From Rhizobium sp. PP-CC-3A-592 (GTDB taxonomy: Bacteria > Pseudomonadota > Alphaproteobacteria > Rhizobiales > Rhizobiaceae): a stretch of 64,000 nt of DNA. The translations under genes and the position numbers were made by a program. The DNA is taken from assembly GCF_003217095.1 (NCBI RefSeq), contig NZ_QJSR01000003.1, positions 55,276 through 119,275 of the forward strand, read 5' to 3'. Below, piece after piece: positions 9,717 through 17,698 of this stretch. Position 1 is the stretch's first letter; the number at the start of each line of letters is the position of its first letter. The notes beneath the pieces are model-generated. The model did no database searches and was not told where the DNA came from. It saw nothing but the letters and a program-made list of their open reading frames with translations.

Positions 9717-10865
9717 ATGAAGATCGCGGCGGTCCACACCCATCTGCTGGAATACCGGCTGCCGACGCCGTTCGAGAGCGCGTCCATGCGGTTCGACCGG
9801 CGGGCGCATATTCTGGTCGAGGTGGTCTGCGACAACGGTCTTGTCGGCTGGGGCGAATGCCTCGGCCCTGCCCGGCCCAACGCCGCTGTGGTCAAGGCCT
9901 ATACCCAGTGGTTGATCGGCGCCGATCCGCTGGAAACCGAAAAGATCTGGGCGGTGCTCTATAATGCGCTGCGCGACCAGGGCCAGCGGGGCCTCGCCAT
10001 CACGGCACTCTCCGGCATCGACATCGCGCTCTGGGACATCAAGGGCAAACATTTCGGCGTGCCCGTCTCGACCCTGCTCGGCGGTCGTTTCCGCGAGAGC
10101 GTCAAGGCCTATGCCACCGGCAGCTTCAAGCGCGACGGCGTGAACCGTCTCGACGATAATGTCGCCGACATCACCCGCTACCAGCGCGAAGGATTTCACG
10201 CCAGCAAGATCAAGATCGGTTTCGGTGTCACCGAAGACCTTGCGATCGTGCGGGCCGTGCGCGATGCCGTCGGCCCGGAGTTCCGCATCATGGTCGATGC
10301 CAATCATGGCTACGATGCGCTGGACGCCATCCGCTTCGGCAATGCCGCGGCCGAACTCGATATCGACTGGTTCGAGGAACCCGTCGTGCCCGAGCAGCTT
10401 GCCGCCTATCGCGAAGTCCGCGATCGCCAGCCGATCCCGGTTGCGGGCGGTGAGACGTGGCACAGCCGCTGGGGCATGCGCGAACCCATCGAAACCCGCG
10501 CCGTCGATATCCTCCAGCCCGATCTTGCGGGCACCGGCGGCTTTACGGAAGCCCGGAGAATCGCAGATCTCGCAGCGCTTCACGGCGTGCGCGTCGTGCC
10601 GCATGTCTGGGGAACGGCGGTGCACATCGCCGCAGCCCTCCAGTTCATGGCGGCGATGGTGCCGAGCCCGGTGCGCGTCAACCCGGTAGAGCCGATCCTC
10701 GAATTCGACCGCACGGAAAATCCGTTCCGGCAGGCGGTGGTGAAGACGCCGATCGATCATCTTGACGGTGTCGTCGCGATCCCGAATGGCCCCGGCCTCG
10801 GAATCGAGATCGATCGCGATGCGCTCGCCGAATACCGCATGCCCGACGCAGGAAAGGACATCTAA
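9717..10865 (+). CDS. gci: D-galactarolactone cycloisomerase (enolase superfamily)
   Basis: Gci opens D-galactaro-1,4-lactone and glucaro-lactone to 3-deoxy-2-keto-hexarate. The 382-residue protein has the mandelate-racemase/muconate-lactonising layout: an N-terminal capping domain (RLPTPFESASMRFDRRAHILVEV), a barrel Lys in KIKIGFG, metal ligands in DANHGYDA, EEPVVPEQ and GGETWH, and a late HVWGT. Many stretches, such as ALSGIDIALWDIKGKH and RVNPVEPI, coincide with the characterised Agrobacterium enzyme. The start follows the kdgD stop by one base (TGAGATG), and the stop overlaps the gli start (TAATG), so the three genes are translationally linked. Confidence 0.92.
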   Translation: MKIAAVHTHLLEYRLPTPFESASMRFDRRAHILVEVVCDNGLVGWGECLGPARPNAAVVKAYTQWLIGADPLETEKIWAVLYNALRDQGQRGLAITALSGIDIALWDIKGKHFGVPVSTLLGGRFRESVKAYATGSFKRDGVNRLDDNVADITRYQREGFHASKIKIGFGVTEDLAIVRAVRDAVGPEFRIMVDANHGYDALDAIRFGNAAAELDIDWFEEPVVPEQLAAYREVRDRQPIPVAGGETWHSRWGMREPIETRAVDILQPDLAGTGGFTEARRIADLAALHGVRVVPHVWGTAVHIAAALQFMAAMVPSPVRVNPVEPILEFDRTENPFRQAVVKTPIDHLDGVVAIPNGPGLGIEIDRDALAEYRMPDAGKDI

Positions 10866-11752
10866 TGCTCGTCAGACCTCTTTCCGGACCAGCACCGACA
10901 GTCGCCTTCCCCGCAGGCTCTGTCGATTCACAAATGCACATGTATTTGCCGGGATATCCGGCGCAGCCGGGCGGTCCTGACCTTCCAGCGGGCAGCCTGC
11001 CGGACGCCGATCAGTACCGCGCCTTCATGCGCTGGCTCGGTATCGACCGTGTCATGATCACACAGGGCAATGCCCACCAGCGCGACAACGGCAATCTCAT
11101 CGCCTGCCTGACGGAGATGGGCGACGTCGCGCGCGGCGTTGCCGTCATCGATGCCGAGACGAGCGAAGGCGAACTCGATCGTCTCTCGGCCGCCGGCGTC
11201 GTCGGTGTGCGCATCATGGATCTCCCAGGCGGCGCCGTCGGCCTCGATGCCCTCGAAGCCGTCGATGCCAAGGCTGCAAGCCGTGGCTGGATGGTCGCCG
11301 TCCAGTTCGACGGCAACCGGATCCTCGACCATGTCGACCGGCTGAAGGCGCTGAAATCGCGCTGGGTGTTCGATCATCACGGCAAGTTCTTTGCTGGCGC
11401 CGCACCGGATGGCGCCGAGGTGACCGCGCTGCGAGGGCTGATGGATGGCGGTCGGTGCTGGTTCAAATTCGCCGGCGTCTACGAGTCCTCCCGTTCCGGC
11501 GGACCTGACTATCCCGATGTAGCAGCCTTCTCGCGGGTTCTGGCAGCGCATGCGCCGGAGCGCATCGTCTGGGGCAGCAACTGGCCGCACAATCTGGCGA
11601 AGACGCAGGACGCCTATCCTGACGACATCGCGCTGGCCAATACAGTTCTCGGCTGGATCGGCGACGAAGCAGCCATCCGTCAGGCGCTGGTCGATAATCC
11701 GGAAGAACTGTTCGGCCTTCCCGCATGGCAGGCGGTCGAAAAGAGAGTTTGA
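10865..11752 (+). CDS. gli: D-galactarolactone isomerase (amidohydrolase superfamily)
   Basis: Gli interconverts the 1,5- and 1,4-lactones produced by uronate dehydrogenase, feeding Gci. The 295-residue amidohydrolase-2 protein shows [11 protein letters not shown] at its N terminus (the metal-binding H-x-H variant QMHMY), [40 protein letters not shown] and [10 protein letters not shown], all shared with the Agrobacterium enzyme of about 292 residues. It overlaps gci by one base and is followed after 50 bases by the TRAP binding-protein gene, which has its own strong SD. Confidence 0.92.
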   Translation: MLVRPLSGPAPTVAFPAGSVDSQMHMYLPGYPAQPGGPDLPAGSLPDADQYRAFMRWLGIDRVMITQGNAHQRDNGNLIACLTEMGDVARGVAVIDAETSEGELDRLSAAGVVGVRIMDLPGGAVGLDALEAVDAKAASRGWMVAVQFDGNRILDHVDRLKALKSRWVFDHHGKFFAGAAPDGAEVTALRGLMDGGRCWFKFAGVYESSRSGGPDYPDVAAFSRVLAAHAPERIVWGSNWPHNLAKTQDAYPDDIALANTVLGWIGDEAAIRQALVDNPEELFGLPAWQAVEKRV

Positions 11753-11802
11753 TACGACCCGGCAGAGGAGAGCCGGATTTCTTGAAACGGTGGAGGAAAC
11801 AC

Positions 11803-12777
11803 ATGAACATCGCAGGCAAACTGATCATGGCGCTGGGCATCGCCCTCGCCGCATCGACCGCACAGGCGCAGGAGATTACCTTGCGTTCCGCGGACATTCA
11901 TCCCGATGGCTATCCGACCGTCGAGGCGGTCAAATATATGGGGCAGCTGCTCTCGGAACGGTCGAACGGCCGGATCAAGATCGAGGTGTCCAACAATGCC
12001 GTTCTCGGCAACGAAAAGGACACGATCGAGCAGACGCGCTTCGGCGTCATCGACATGAACCGCGTCAACGCCGCGCCGTTCAACAATCTCGTGCCGGAAA
12101 CCACGGTTCTCGGACTGCCCTTCCTGTTCCGCTCCACCGATCACATGCACCATACGGTGGATGGACCGATCGGCGATGAAGTGCTCAAGGCGTTCGAGCC
12201 GCATGGCCTCGTCGGCCTCGCTTTCTATGACAGCGGCGCCCGGTCCTTCTACACGACCAAGAAGCCGATCGAGAAGCTGGAAGATCTCAAGGGCATGAAG
12301 ATCCGCGTCCAGCAATCCGATCTCTGGATCGCCATGATGCAGGCCTTCGGCGCCAACCCGACGCCCATGCCGATGGGCGAGGTCTACTCGTCGCTGGAAA
12401 CCGGCGTCGTGGATGGTGCCGAGAACAACTGGCCTTCCTACGAGTCCGCCCGCCACTTCGAGGTCGCGAAGAACTATACGCTGACCGAGCATTCCCTGAA
12501 CCCTGAGATCCTCGTCATTTCCAAGATCTCCTGGGACAAGCTGACGCCCGAAGACCAGACGCTGCTGCGCCAGGCCGCCAAGGATTCCGTTGGCAAGATG
12601 CGGGAGCTATGGACGGCGCGTGAAAAGGCATCCGAGGAGAAGGTTCGCGCGGCCGGCAACAACGTCATCAAGGTCGACAAGAAGCCCTTCGCCGACGCGA
12701 TGAAGCCCGTCTACGACCGCTTCGTCACCGACCCTGCCATGAAGGACCTGCTCGAGCGCGTCCAGGCCGTTCAATAA
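11803..12777 (+). CDS. TRAP transporter substrate-binding protein (DctP family), probably for uronate/aldarate
   Basis: The 324-residue periplasmic protein has a typical signal peptide ([22 protein letters not shown], cleaved before QEITLR). The DctP fold is marked by [32 protein letters not shown], the carboxylate-binding Arg in MKIRVQQSD, and [15 protein letters not shown] 11803 is preceded by GGAGG at 11792; the open frame upstream is not protein-like. Its place behind gli and before the DctQ and DctM genes predicts uptake of galacturonate, glucuronate or galactarate. An intrinsic-terminator-like hairpin follows directly and would leave extra transcript for this protein relative to the membrane subunits. 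Confidence 0.9.
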   Translation: MNIAGKLIMALGIALAASTAQAQEITLRSADIHPDGYPTVEAVKYMGQLLSERSNGRIKIEVSNNAVLGNEKDTIEQTRFGVIDMNRVNAAPFNNLVPETTVLGLPFLFRSTDHMHHTVDGPIGDEVLKAFEPHGLVGLAFYDSGARSFYTTKKPIEKLEDLKGMKIRVQQSDLWIAMMQAFGANPTPMPMGEVYSSLETGVVDGAENNWPSYESARHFEVAKNYTLTEHSLNPEILVISKISWDKLTPEDQTLLRQAAKDSVGKMRELWTAREKASEEKVRAAGNNVIKVDKKPFADAMKPVYDRFVTDPAMKDLLERVQAVQ

Positions 12778-12789
12778 TATCAGCGTCGA

Positions 12790-12815
12790 CAGGCCCCGTG
12801 ATGGGGCCTGTTTTT
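12790..12815 (+). terminator. Intra-operon intrinsic terminator or attenuator between DctP and DctQ genes
   Basis: CAGGCCCC (12790-12797) and GGGGCCTG (12803-12810) form a perfect 8-bp stem with a five-base loop, followed at once by TTTTT. Because downstream genes of the same transporter follow, it most likely terminates partially and sets the ratio of binding protein to membrane subunits. Confidence 0.75.
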
Positions 12816-12863
12816 GCATATGCCGGCGCGGGCATTCCACCGGCTCTTTGGGAGGATTCTGCA

Positions 12864-13385
12864 ATGCGGCATTTCATGTCGTCTGTGCGACCGATTCTGG
12901 CCGCGCTCAACCGGACGGCGCTCTACCTCGCCGGCCTCGGGATCGTCGCGATGACGCTGATCATTGGCTGGCAGGTGTTCGGCCGCTATGTGCTGAACGA
13001 TACGCCCAGCTGGTCGGAGCCGCTGTCGCTGCATCTCATGTCTTGGTTCATTCTTCTGGGCGCCGCCGTTGGCGTTCGCGAGAGCGTGCATCTCGGCCTC
13101 GATCTGGTGCACCACATGGTGTCGCCCGCGGTCCAGAAGCTGATGGACCAGATCAGCCTTGGCCTCATCACCCTCTTCGGCATCGCCATGGCCTATTATG
13201 CGGTCCTGCTGGCGGCCGGCACGTGGAGCGCGCGCATTCCGGTTCTCGGATGGCCGGGCGGCGTGGATTTCATTCCCATGATCGTCGGCGGCGTGCTGAT
13301 CTCGCTGTTTGCAGCGGAACGCTTCGTCGATGTGTCCCTCGGCCAGGAAGTCACCGACGTCGTCGTGCTGACGGAGATTGCGTAA
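12864..13385 (+). CDS. TRAP transporter small permease (DctQ family)
   Basis: The 173-residue protein has four hydrophobic segments (about residues 13-37, 47-67, 92-112 and 130-150), as in DctQ subunits, with the conserved motif WQVFGRYVLNDTPSWSEPLS at the first helix-loop junction. It couples the periplasmic binding protein to the large channel subunit in a sodium-driven importer. I start at ATG 12864, preceded by GGAGG at 12851; an upstream ATG pair at 12798 lies inside the terminator loop and would make a non-membrane extension. Its stop overlaps the DctM start (TAATG). Confidence 0.9.
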   Translation: MRHFMSSVRPILAALNRTALYLAGLGIVAMTLIIGWQVFGRYVLNDTPSWSEPLSLHLMSWFILLGAAVGVRESVHLGLDLVHHMVSPAVQKLMDQISLGLITLFGIAMAYYAVLLAAGTWSARIPVLGWPGGVDFIPMIVGGVLISLFAAERFVDVSLGQEVTDVVVLTEIA

Positions 13386-14665
13386 TGGCTTACACCATCC
13401 TTTTCGGCACGTTCACCACGCTGATGTTCATCGGCATGCCCATCGCCTTCTGCCTCGGCATCGCGTCGGTCGCCACCGTGCTCTATATGGGCCTGCCGCC
13501 CATCGTCGTGTTCCAGCAGATGAATTCCGGCATGAATGTCTTTGCCATGATGGCGATCCCGTTCTTCATTTTCGCCGGCGACCTCATGGTGCGCGGCGGC
13601 ATCGCCACGCGTCTGATCCGCTTTGCCGCAGGCCTCGTCGGTCACCTCAAAGGCGGGCTGGGCCAGGTCAACATCGTGGCCTCGACCCTCTTCGGCGGCA
13701 TTTCCGGCTCGGCTGTTGCCGATGCCTCGGCCGTCGGCGGGCTGATGATCCCGCAGATGGCGGCGCGCGGCTATGATCGCGGCTATGCGGTCAACGTCAC
13801 GGTCAACGCCGCGATCATCGCGCTGCTGATCCCGCCATCGCACAACATGATCCTCTATTCGATCGCGGCGGGCGGTAACGTCTCGGTCGCCGATCTTTTC
13901 ACCGCCGGCATCGTTCCCGGCTTCATGCTGGCCGCAGCCCTGATGATCACGGCCTATATCGTCGCCCGCAGGCGCGGCTACCCCGCGGAACCCTTCCCCG
14001 GTTTCTCGAAGGTCGGCTATTACCTGCTGGCGTCGTTTCCCGGCCTGCTCCTGATTGGCATCATCTTCGGCGGCGTGCGCTCCGGTATCTTCACGGCTAC
14101 GGAAAGCTCCTGCATCGCGGTACTCTATGCTTTCCTCGTCGCAACCCTCGTCTATCGCGAGCTCGACTGGTCCGGTTTCGTCGAGGCGGTGCTCGGGGCG
14201 GCCCGCACCACATCCATGGTGCTGCTCGTCATCGGCACGGCGGCGGCCTTCGGCTGGCTGATGGCCTTCCTGCAGGTCCAGACCCTGATGATCGCTGCAA
14301 TCAGCGCCATCTCCGACAATCCGATCATCGTCCTCCTGGTCATCAACATCATCCTGCTGCTGCTCGGCACCTTCATGGACATGGCGCCGATGGTGATCAT
14401 CGCGACACCGGTTCTCCTGCCCGTCGTCAAGGCATTCGGTGTCGATCCCGTCCATTTCGGCGTGGTGATGATCCTCAATGCCGGCATCGGGCTGAATACG
14501 CCGCCGGTGGGCACGGTCCTCTTCGTCGGCTGCGCGGTGGGAGGCATTTCCATCCGGGAGGCGATGAAGACGATCTGGCCGTTCTTCGGGGCGAGCATCG
14601 CGGTGCTCTTGCTTGTCACCTACATTCCCGCGCTCTCCCTCTGGCTCCCGGCCGTGTTCCGATAG
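13385..14665 (+). CDS. TRAP transporter large permease (DctM family)
   Basis: This 426-residue integral membrane protein has about twelve hydrophobic segments and the hallmark DctM blocks: MAIPFFIFAGDLM, STLFGGISGSAVADASAVGGLMIPQM, NAAIIALLIPPSHNMILYS, LLLGTFMDMAPMVIIATPVLLPV and NAGIGLNTPPVGTVLFV. It forms the Na+-coupled channel of the importer. It starts within the DctQ stop codon (TAATG, 13383-13387), so translation is coupled. It is the last gene of the uronate operon and is followed by a clear terminator. Confidence 0.92.
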   Translation: MAYTILFGTFTTLMFIGMPIAFCLGIASVATVLYMGLPPIVVFQQMNSGMNVFAMMAIPFFIFAGDLMVRGGIATRLIRFAAGLVGHLKGGLGQVNIVASTLFGGISGSAVADASAVGGLMIPQMAARGYDRGYAVNVTVNAAIIALLIPPSHNMILYSIAAGGNVSVADLFTAGIVPGFMLAAALMITAYIVARRRGYPAEPFPGFSKVGYYLLASFPGLLLIGIIFGGVRSGIFTATESSCIAVLYAFLVATLVYRELDWSGFVEAVLGAARTTSMVLLVIGTAAAFGWLMAFLQVQTLMIAAISAISDNPIIVLLVINIILLLLGTFMDMAPMVIIATPVLLPVVKAFGVDPVHFGVVMILNAGIGLNTPPVGTVLFVGCAVGGISIREAMKTIWPFFGASIAVLLLVTYIPALSLWLPAVFR

Positions 14666-14692
14666 ACGCGCACGTATCGCCACCTGTTCCCG

Positions 14693-14722
14693 CGCCCTGC
14701 ATTTCGCGATGCAGGGCGTTTT
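14693..14722 (+). terminator. Intrinsic terminator of the uronate/TRAP operon
   Basis: CGCCCTGCAT (14693-14702) pairs perfectly with ATGCAGGGCG (14709-14718) across a six-base loop, and TTTT follows. Confidence 0.8.
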
Positions 14723-14811
14723 CGCATGCGCCGAACGCGCGGAAAGGTGATGGACGCCGAAACCCGTGACCGAAATGGCCACGCTCAAGCAACAAAAATG
14801 AGAGATCTCCA

Positions 14812-14975
14812 GAAACAGAAAAGCCTGCCGCGGGAGGAGGTGCGGCAGGCTTTCCGAAAAAACCGAACATGGGCTGGGAGGAGGAGTGCCGATGTTCGAG
14901 CAGACGTCCCTGGGAGGAGGAGTTGAGCGTCTGCGGAACGAAGCTTTGCGGGAGGAGGTGCATCGCTTCGTTGGA
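14812..14975 (-). ncRNA. Small RNA with four CCTCCTCCC anti-SD hairpin loops (alpha-r14/NfeR1-like), copy 1
   Basis: Read on the minus strand, four successive hairpins each expose CCTCCTCCC in the loop. The stems are 14937-14944/14965-14972, 14901-14906/14928-14933, 14864-14870/14892-14898 and the terminator stem 14821-14830/14843-14852, which is followed by TTTCTGTTT. The motif is complementary to the Shine-Dalgarno sequence and is the hallmark of the rhizobial alpha-r14 family (NfeR1 in Sinorhizobium), trans-acting RNAs that repress translation. A second copy at 30132-30297 keeps all loops while the stems change in a paired way. TTGCAGTGCAGC is conserved 45 bases upstream of both copies (here 15017-15028). 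Exact ends are inferred. The region 14723-15166 has no protein gene; besides this RNA it holds a mosaic repeat. Confidence 0.8.
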
Positions 14976-15016
14976 TATGAGTATACGGATTCTGGCGATA
15001 TATCCCAGCGACGTCT

Positions 15017-15028
15017 TTGCAGTGCAGC
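15017..15028 (-). promoter_or_regulatory. Conserved box upstream of small RNA copy 1
   Basis: TTGCAGTGCAGC (plus strand) lies 45 bases beyond the first hairpin of the small RNA. The identical 12-mer occurs at 30338-30349, at the same distance from copy 2, although the sequence between differs. This suggests a shared promoter or activator element. Confidence 0.5.
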
Positions 15029-15052
15029 CATGCGGTAGAAGCAGGACTGGAG

Positions 15053-15148
15053 CTTGTGAGGGATCAGTGGATCCGGTTTTCCCGAAGAGACAAGCGACGA
15101 CAAAGGAATCCAGAGTGTGACTGGTTCAGAATGAACCTGACCGACTCT
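15053..15148. repeat. Rhizobial intergenic mosaic repeat (RIME-like), copy A
   Basis: This segment matches two others in the window (21961-22059 and 58398-58496). The shared skeleton is GTCAGGGA-x-A-x-GTGG-x-x-x-CCGGTT-x-TCC-x-GAA-x-AGA, then an A-rich stretch, then a hairpin of the form CTGGTTCA-GAA-TGAACCTG. The layout, about 100 bp with two palindromic parts, fits the rhizobial intergenic mosaic elements. This copy's first palindrome is degenerate. Confidence 0.65.
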
Positions 15149-15166
15149 GCGGTCGAGGACGTTCGA

Positions 15167-16138
15167 TCAGGCGCGAAAACGGTCGAAGGCCGTCAGCCGC
15201 CGCATGGGCGGATCGGCTTCGGGATAGCGGTAAATCTCGCTGCGCAGGAACCGCAGTTCCTCGTCCACGGCCTCCTCGGCGATCTCGACCCACCAGGATT
15301 TCGGTCGCCCGTCGCTGCCGTCCGCCCAGCGATAGCCGCGCGCCTTCAGGTGATCCTTCATGTCGAAGGGGCTGTGCTCGGCATAGATGCGCACGCGGCT
15401 GGCCTGGCTTGCCTCGTGCAGTTCGGCAAAGGCCGTGGGCACGCCATCGACCGCGCGGTTCAGCACTTCGAGAAGCGCGAAGCAATCGTCCACCGCCCGG
15501 TGCCCCTCATGAAAGAAGCCGGCCTGACCGATGAGATAACCGAGCTTGGTGCCCTCATAACCGCGTGCCGACCAGTCGATCTCCGCATTCGAGCAGGCCC
15601 ATGCCTTGCGTTCGAAGACCGGGTGGAAGGTCTCGCAGAAAGGCCGGTCGAAGGCTGCGTTATGGGCAATGATGAGGTCGGCGGGCGCCATCATGGCCTC
15701 CAGTGCCGCCACGTCGATCTGCTGCCCCTCGACCATCTCGTCCGTGATTCCCGTTAGACGCGTGATCTCCGGAGGAATAGGTGCCAGAGGCTGCCGCAAG
15801 CCACCGAAGACGCCGGTGATGTCCCCGATGTCGCCGCTCGCATTATACGTAAACGCGATGGCGCCGATCTCGATGATCTCGTTGCGGCGATGATCGAGGC
15901 CGGTCGTTTCCGTATCCAGAATGACGCCGCGCAGCGGAAAGCCGGGCCGCGGCTCCGTGGTGACCGCGCGTGGCTCCAGCCGTCGCAGAATTCGGTAGCG
16001 TCCGGTGCCGGTCAATTGCTCGACAAGGCTCGCTTCCGCCGCCGGGCCGGACGGCAAAGGCGCCGGTCGCGCGCGTCGTGTCGCCGGTCGTGCCATCTCG
16101 CGCGCCTCGTGCGCAAACATATCGAACTGCACTGCCAT
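15167..16138 (-). CDS. DEDDh 3'-5' exonuclease, DnaQ/Pol III epsilon-like
   Basis: The 323-residue protein carries the full DEDDh exonuclease signature: VILDTETTGLDHRRNEIIEIGAI (Exo I), IIAHNAAFDRPF (Exo II) and EGHRAVDDCFALLEVL (Exo III, with the catalytic His-x4-Asp). About 85 residues precede the nuclease domain, and a C-terminal portion (HLKARGYRWADGSDGRPKSWWVEI) resembles the small domain that follows the nuclease in this alphaproteobacterial subfamily. It is longer than the replicative epsilon subunit and is probably a repair or RNA-processing exonuclease. The start at ATG 16138 follows GAGGCGG; the frame continues upstream but is not protein-like. Confidence 0.85.
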   Translation of the reverse strand: MAVQFDMFAHEAREMARPATRRARPAPLPSGPAAEASLVEQLTGTGRYRILRRLEPRAVTTEPRPGFPLRGVILDTETTGLDHRRNEIIEIGAIAFTYNASGDIGDITGVFGGLRQPLAPIPPEITRLTGITDEMVEGQQIDVAALEAMMAPADLIIAHNAAFDRPFCETFHPVFERKAWACSNAEIDWSARGYEGTKLGYLIGQAGFFHEGHRAVDDCFALLEVLNRAVDGVPTAFAELHEASQASRVRIYAEHSPFDMKDHLKARGYRWADGSDGRPKSWWVEIAEEAVDEELRFLRSEIYRYPEADPPMRRLTAFDRFRA

Positions 16139-16232
16139 TGGCCGCCTCTTATGCCCGTCTCGCCCTTTGAGTCTATCGGGACTCGATGAGATCAGTATAA
16201 CCCGATGACAGGTCAACGTCAGGAGCAAGCCC

Positions 16233-16439
16233 GTGGAAACCACTGAAATCGGCAGCCGTAGCGACTTTGCGCTCTGGGCGATCCAGCGCGCACAGGAGAT
16301 CGTCACCAGTGAGGGCGCCGCCTTCGCGATTGCCGCGCGCGACATGAACGACGACGCTCTGGCCACCACCGCCGCAGCGCTGGGCACTGCGATTTCCGAG
16401 GCGATGCTCGAAGTCTTCGACGGGCTGATCGGCGACTGA
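16233..16439 (+). CDS. Small hypothetical protein (68 aa)
   Basis: The frame starts with GTG at 16233, after AGGAG at about 16220, and encodes a helical, acidic 68-residue protein (ALWAIQRAQEIV, ATTAAALGTAISEAMLEVFDGLIGD). There is no signal peptide or membrane segment, and I recognise no family. It is divergent from the exonuclease gene. The good RBS and protein-like composition support a real gene; function is unknown. Confidence 0.55.
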   Translation: METTEIGSRSDFALWAIQRAQEIVTSEGAAFAIAARDMNDDALATTAAALGTAISEAMLEVFDGLIGD

Positions 16440-16579
16440 GCGGGACTGTCGATGGTCATCGCCAAGTTTCCATCAATTTCAGACGGATACGCCCTTCCCT
16501 TCACAGGGAACCGCTATATCTCAACCTTTAGCGTCCTGGAGGCTTTTCCCGGAGGCCTTGAATGTAAGGAGTTGGGGTT

Positions 16580-16747
16580 ATGGGAAGTTCTGCACTGATC
16601 AGCATCCTGATCACGTTTCTCGTCGTTGTTCTGGTTCTCTATCTCGTCGCACGCCTGCCGATCGACGGCCGTGCGAAGCAGATCGTCCAGATCATCGTGA
16701 TCATCATCGGCATCATCTCGCTGCTGAAATATCTCGCCGTCTTCTAG
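16580..16747 (+). CDS. Small membrane protein, Thivi_2564 family
   Basis: A 55-residue protein starts at ATG 16580, behind a strong AAGGAG SD at 16566. It has two hydrophobic helices (ALISILITFLVVVLVLYLVA and IVQIIVIIIGIISLLKYLAV) joined by the loop RLPIDGRAK. This two-helix hairpin with P-(I/L)-D-G-R in the loop is characteristic of the Thivi_2564 small membrane proteins, whose role is unknown. A terminator follows within 25 bases, so it is monocistronic. Confidence 0.75.
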   Translation: MGSSALISILITFLVVVLVLYLVARLPIDGRAKQIVQIIVIIIGIISLLKYLAVF

Positions 16748-16771
16748 GCGACGTGTGATTGACGAGACTAA

Positions 16772-16802
16772 ACAGGTCCGGCCTTCAGCCGGGCCTGTTT
16801 TC
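16772..16802 (+). terminator. Intrinsic terminator after the small membrane protein gene
   Basis: ACAGGTCCGGC (16772-16782) pairs with GCCGGGCCTGT (16788-16798) with a single G-U wobble and a five-base loop, followed by TTTTCG. Confidence 0.75.
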
Positions 16803-16822
16803 GTTTGTGTTACTCGAACTTC

Positions 16823-17590
16823 TCACACGAACTTCTCATGGGCATCCGCCTTCCCCATGACCCAGTAGCCGGCCGCTTTCAGCCAGCCCTGTGGCAGACC
16901 GCGCCGTTCGACCTCGGCGCGCAGGGCACGGGTGACGGAGGCTTCCGCCGCGATCCAGACGAAGGTTTCCGGCTCGATCGTGATGGTCTTCAGAAGATCG
17001 AGCAGCGGGGCTGCATCGTTCGCCGAAGCCAGGGACCGATAGGCCCAGAGCGCATTCAGCGATGCTTTTGTTTCGAACAGCTGCCGTTCCTCAGGACCGG
17101 CAACCGCCACGAGACTCGTCATGACATGCCCGGCCCCGGCTTCCTCGATCCGTCGGCCGATCGCCGGCAGGGCTGTCTCGTCGCCGATCAGCAACCATCG
17201 CTTCACGTCCGGTGAGACAACAGCCGAACCGCGGGGTCCGCCGATCTGCAGTTCGTCGCCGATCTTCGCGTTCACAGCCCACTGCGTTGCCGGGCCTGCT
17301 TCATGCACAGCGAAGTCGATGACGAGGCTGCCGGTTTCGGCATCATGACGACGCGGCGTGTAGTCGCGACGCTCCTCCTCGCCTGCGGTCGATGGCAGCA
17401 GGATCTTCACATGGTCGTCGGGAGACAGGCTCGTGAAGCCGGCAAGGTCTTCGCCACCAAAGGTGATCCGCAACATGGCGGGCGTCACGTGTTCGATGGC
17501 GGAAACCATCAGCTTTCGGCGGGTGAGCACATGGCGGACGCGCTCGATGTGCGGCGGCGGCTCGGCGGATGTGACCGTTGAATATGTCAT
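16823..17590 (-). CDS. Siderophore-interacting protein (FAD/NAD(P)H ferric-chelate reductase, SIP family)
   Basis: The 255-residue protein fits the SIP family (ViuB/YqjH type), which reduces ferric siderophores in the cytosol. The FAD-binding domain contains RRDYTPRR (R-x-Y-T-x-R), and GPRGSAVVSPDVKRWLLIGDETALPAI begins the NAD(P)H-binding half. WIAAEASVTRALRAEVERRGLP and AAGYWVMGKADAHE close the protein as in YqjH. The start is ATG 17590 with AAGGACG upstream; a longer frame exists but lacks family similarity. It is divergent from a His-rich PadR regulator, the arrangement of E. coli yqjH-yqjI, where the regulator represses the reductase in response to metal. Confidence 0.85.
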   Translation of the reverse strand: MTYSTVTSAEPPPHIERVRHVLTRRKLMVSAIEHVTPAMLRITFGGEDLAGFTSLSPDDHVKILLPSTAGEEERRDYTPRRHDAETGSLVIDFAVHEAGPATQWAVNAKIGDELQIGGPRGSAVVSPDVKRWLLIGDETALPAIGRRIEEAGAGHVMTSLVAVAGPEERQLFETKASLNALWAYRSLASANDAAPLLDLLKTITIEPETFVWIAAEASVTRALRAEVERRGLPQGWLKAAGYWVMGKADAHEKFV

Positions 17591-17663
17591 GGTCGGGCGT
17601 CCTTTCAGAAGACACGGAGACGAGGGTTCGGTGTGTCGGGGCACCCATCCGTCGGGCACCTGT

Positions 17664-17698
17664 TTGACATTCCGATATATCGTGATATATCCACGATA
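17664..17698 (+). promoter_or_regulatory. PadR promoter with tandem GATATATC palindromes; probable leaderless start
   Basis: TTGACA (17664-17669), a 16-base spacer and TATATC (17686-17691) form a good promoter. The expected transcription start, 6-7 bases downstream, coincides with the ATG at 17698, and there is no SD. The self-complementary word GATATATC occurs twice ten bases apart (17674-17681 and 17684-17691), overlapping the spacer and -10, with a third partial CGATAT at 17695. Tandem palindromes in the shared SIP/PadR region are the likely operator for the PadR protein. Confidence 0.55.

Noticed and set aside
12848..13384. N-terminal extension of the DctM frame through the DctQ gene
   Set aside because: The frame is open but encodes an Arg-rich non-membrane stretch. 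The TAATG junction at 13383-13387 gives the proper DctM start.
14821..14972. Repeated GGGAGGAGG on the plus strand as multiple ribosome-binding sites of tiny genes
   Set aside because: No start codon with a sensible frame follows the repeats. The same words sit in hairpin loops in both copies, and a terminator forms only on the minus strand.
13196..15103. A 635-codon minus-strand frame over the DctM gene and the first small RNA
   Set aside because: It extends from a membrane-protein gene through a terminator into a structured RNA locus. Asp/Arg/His-rich composition and lack of any domain mark it as spurious.
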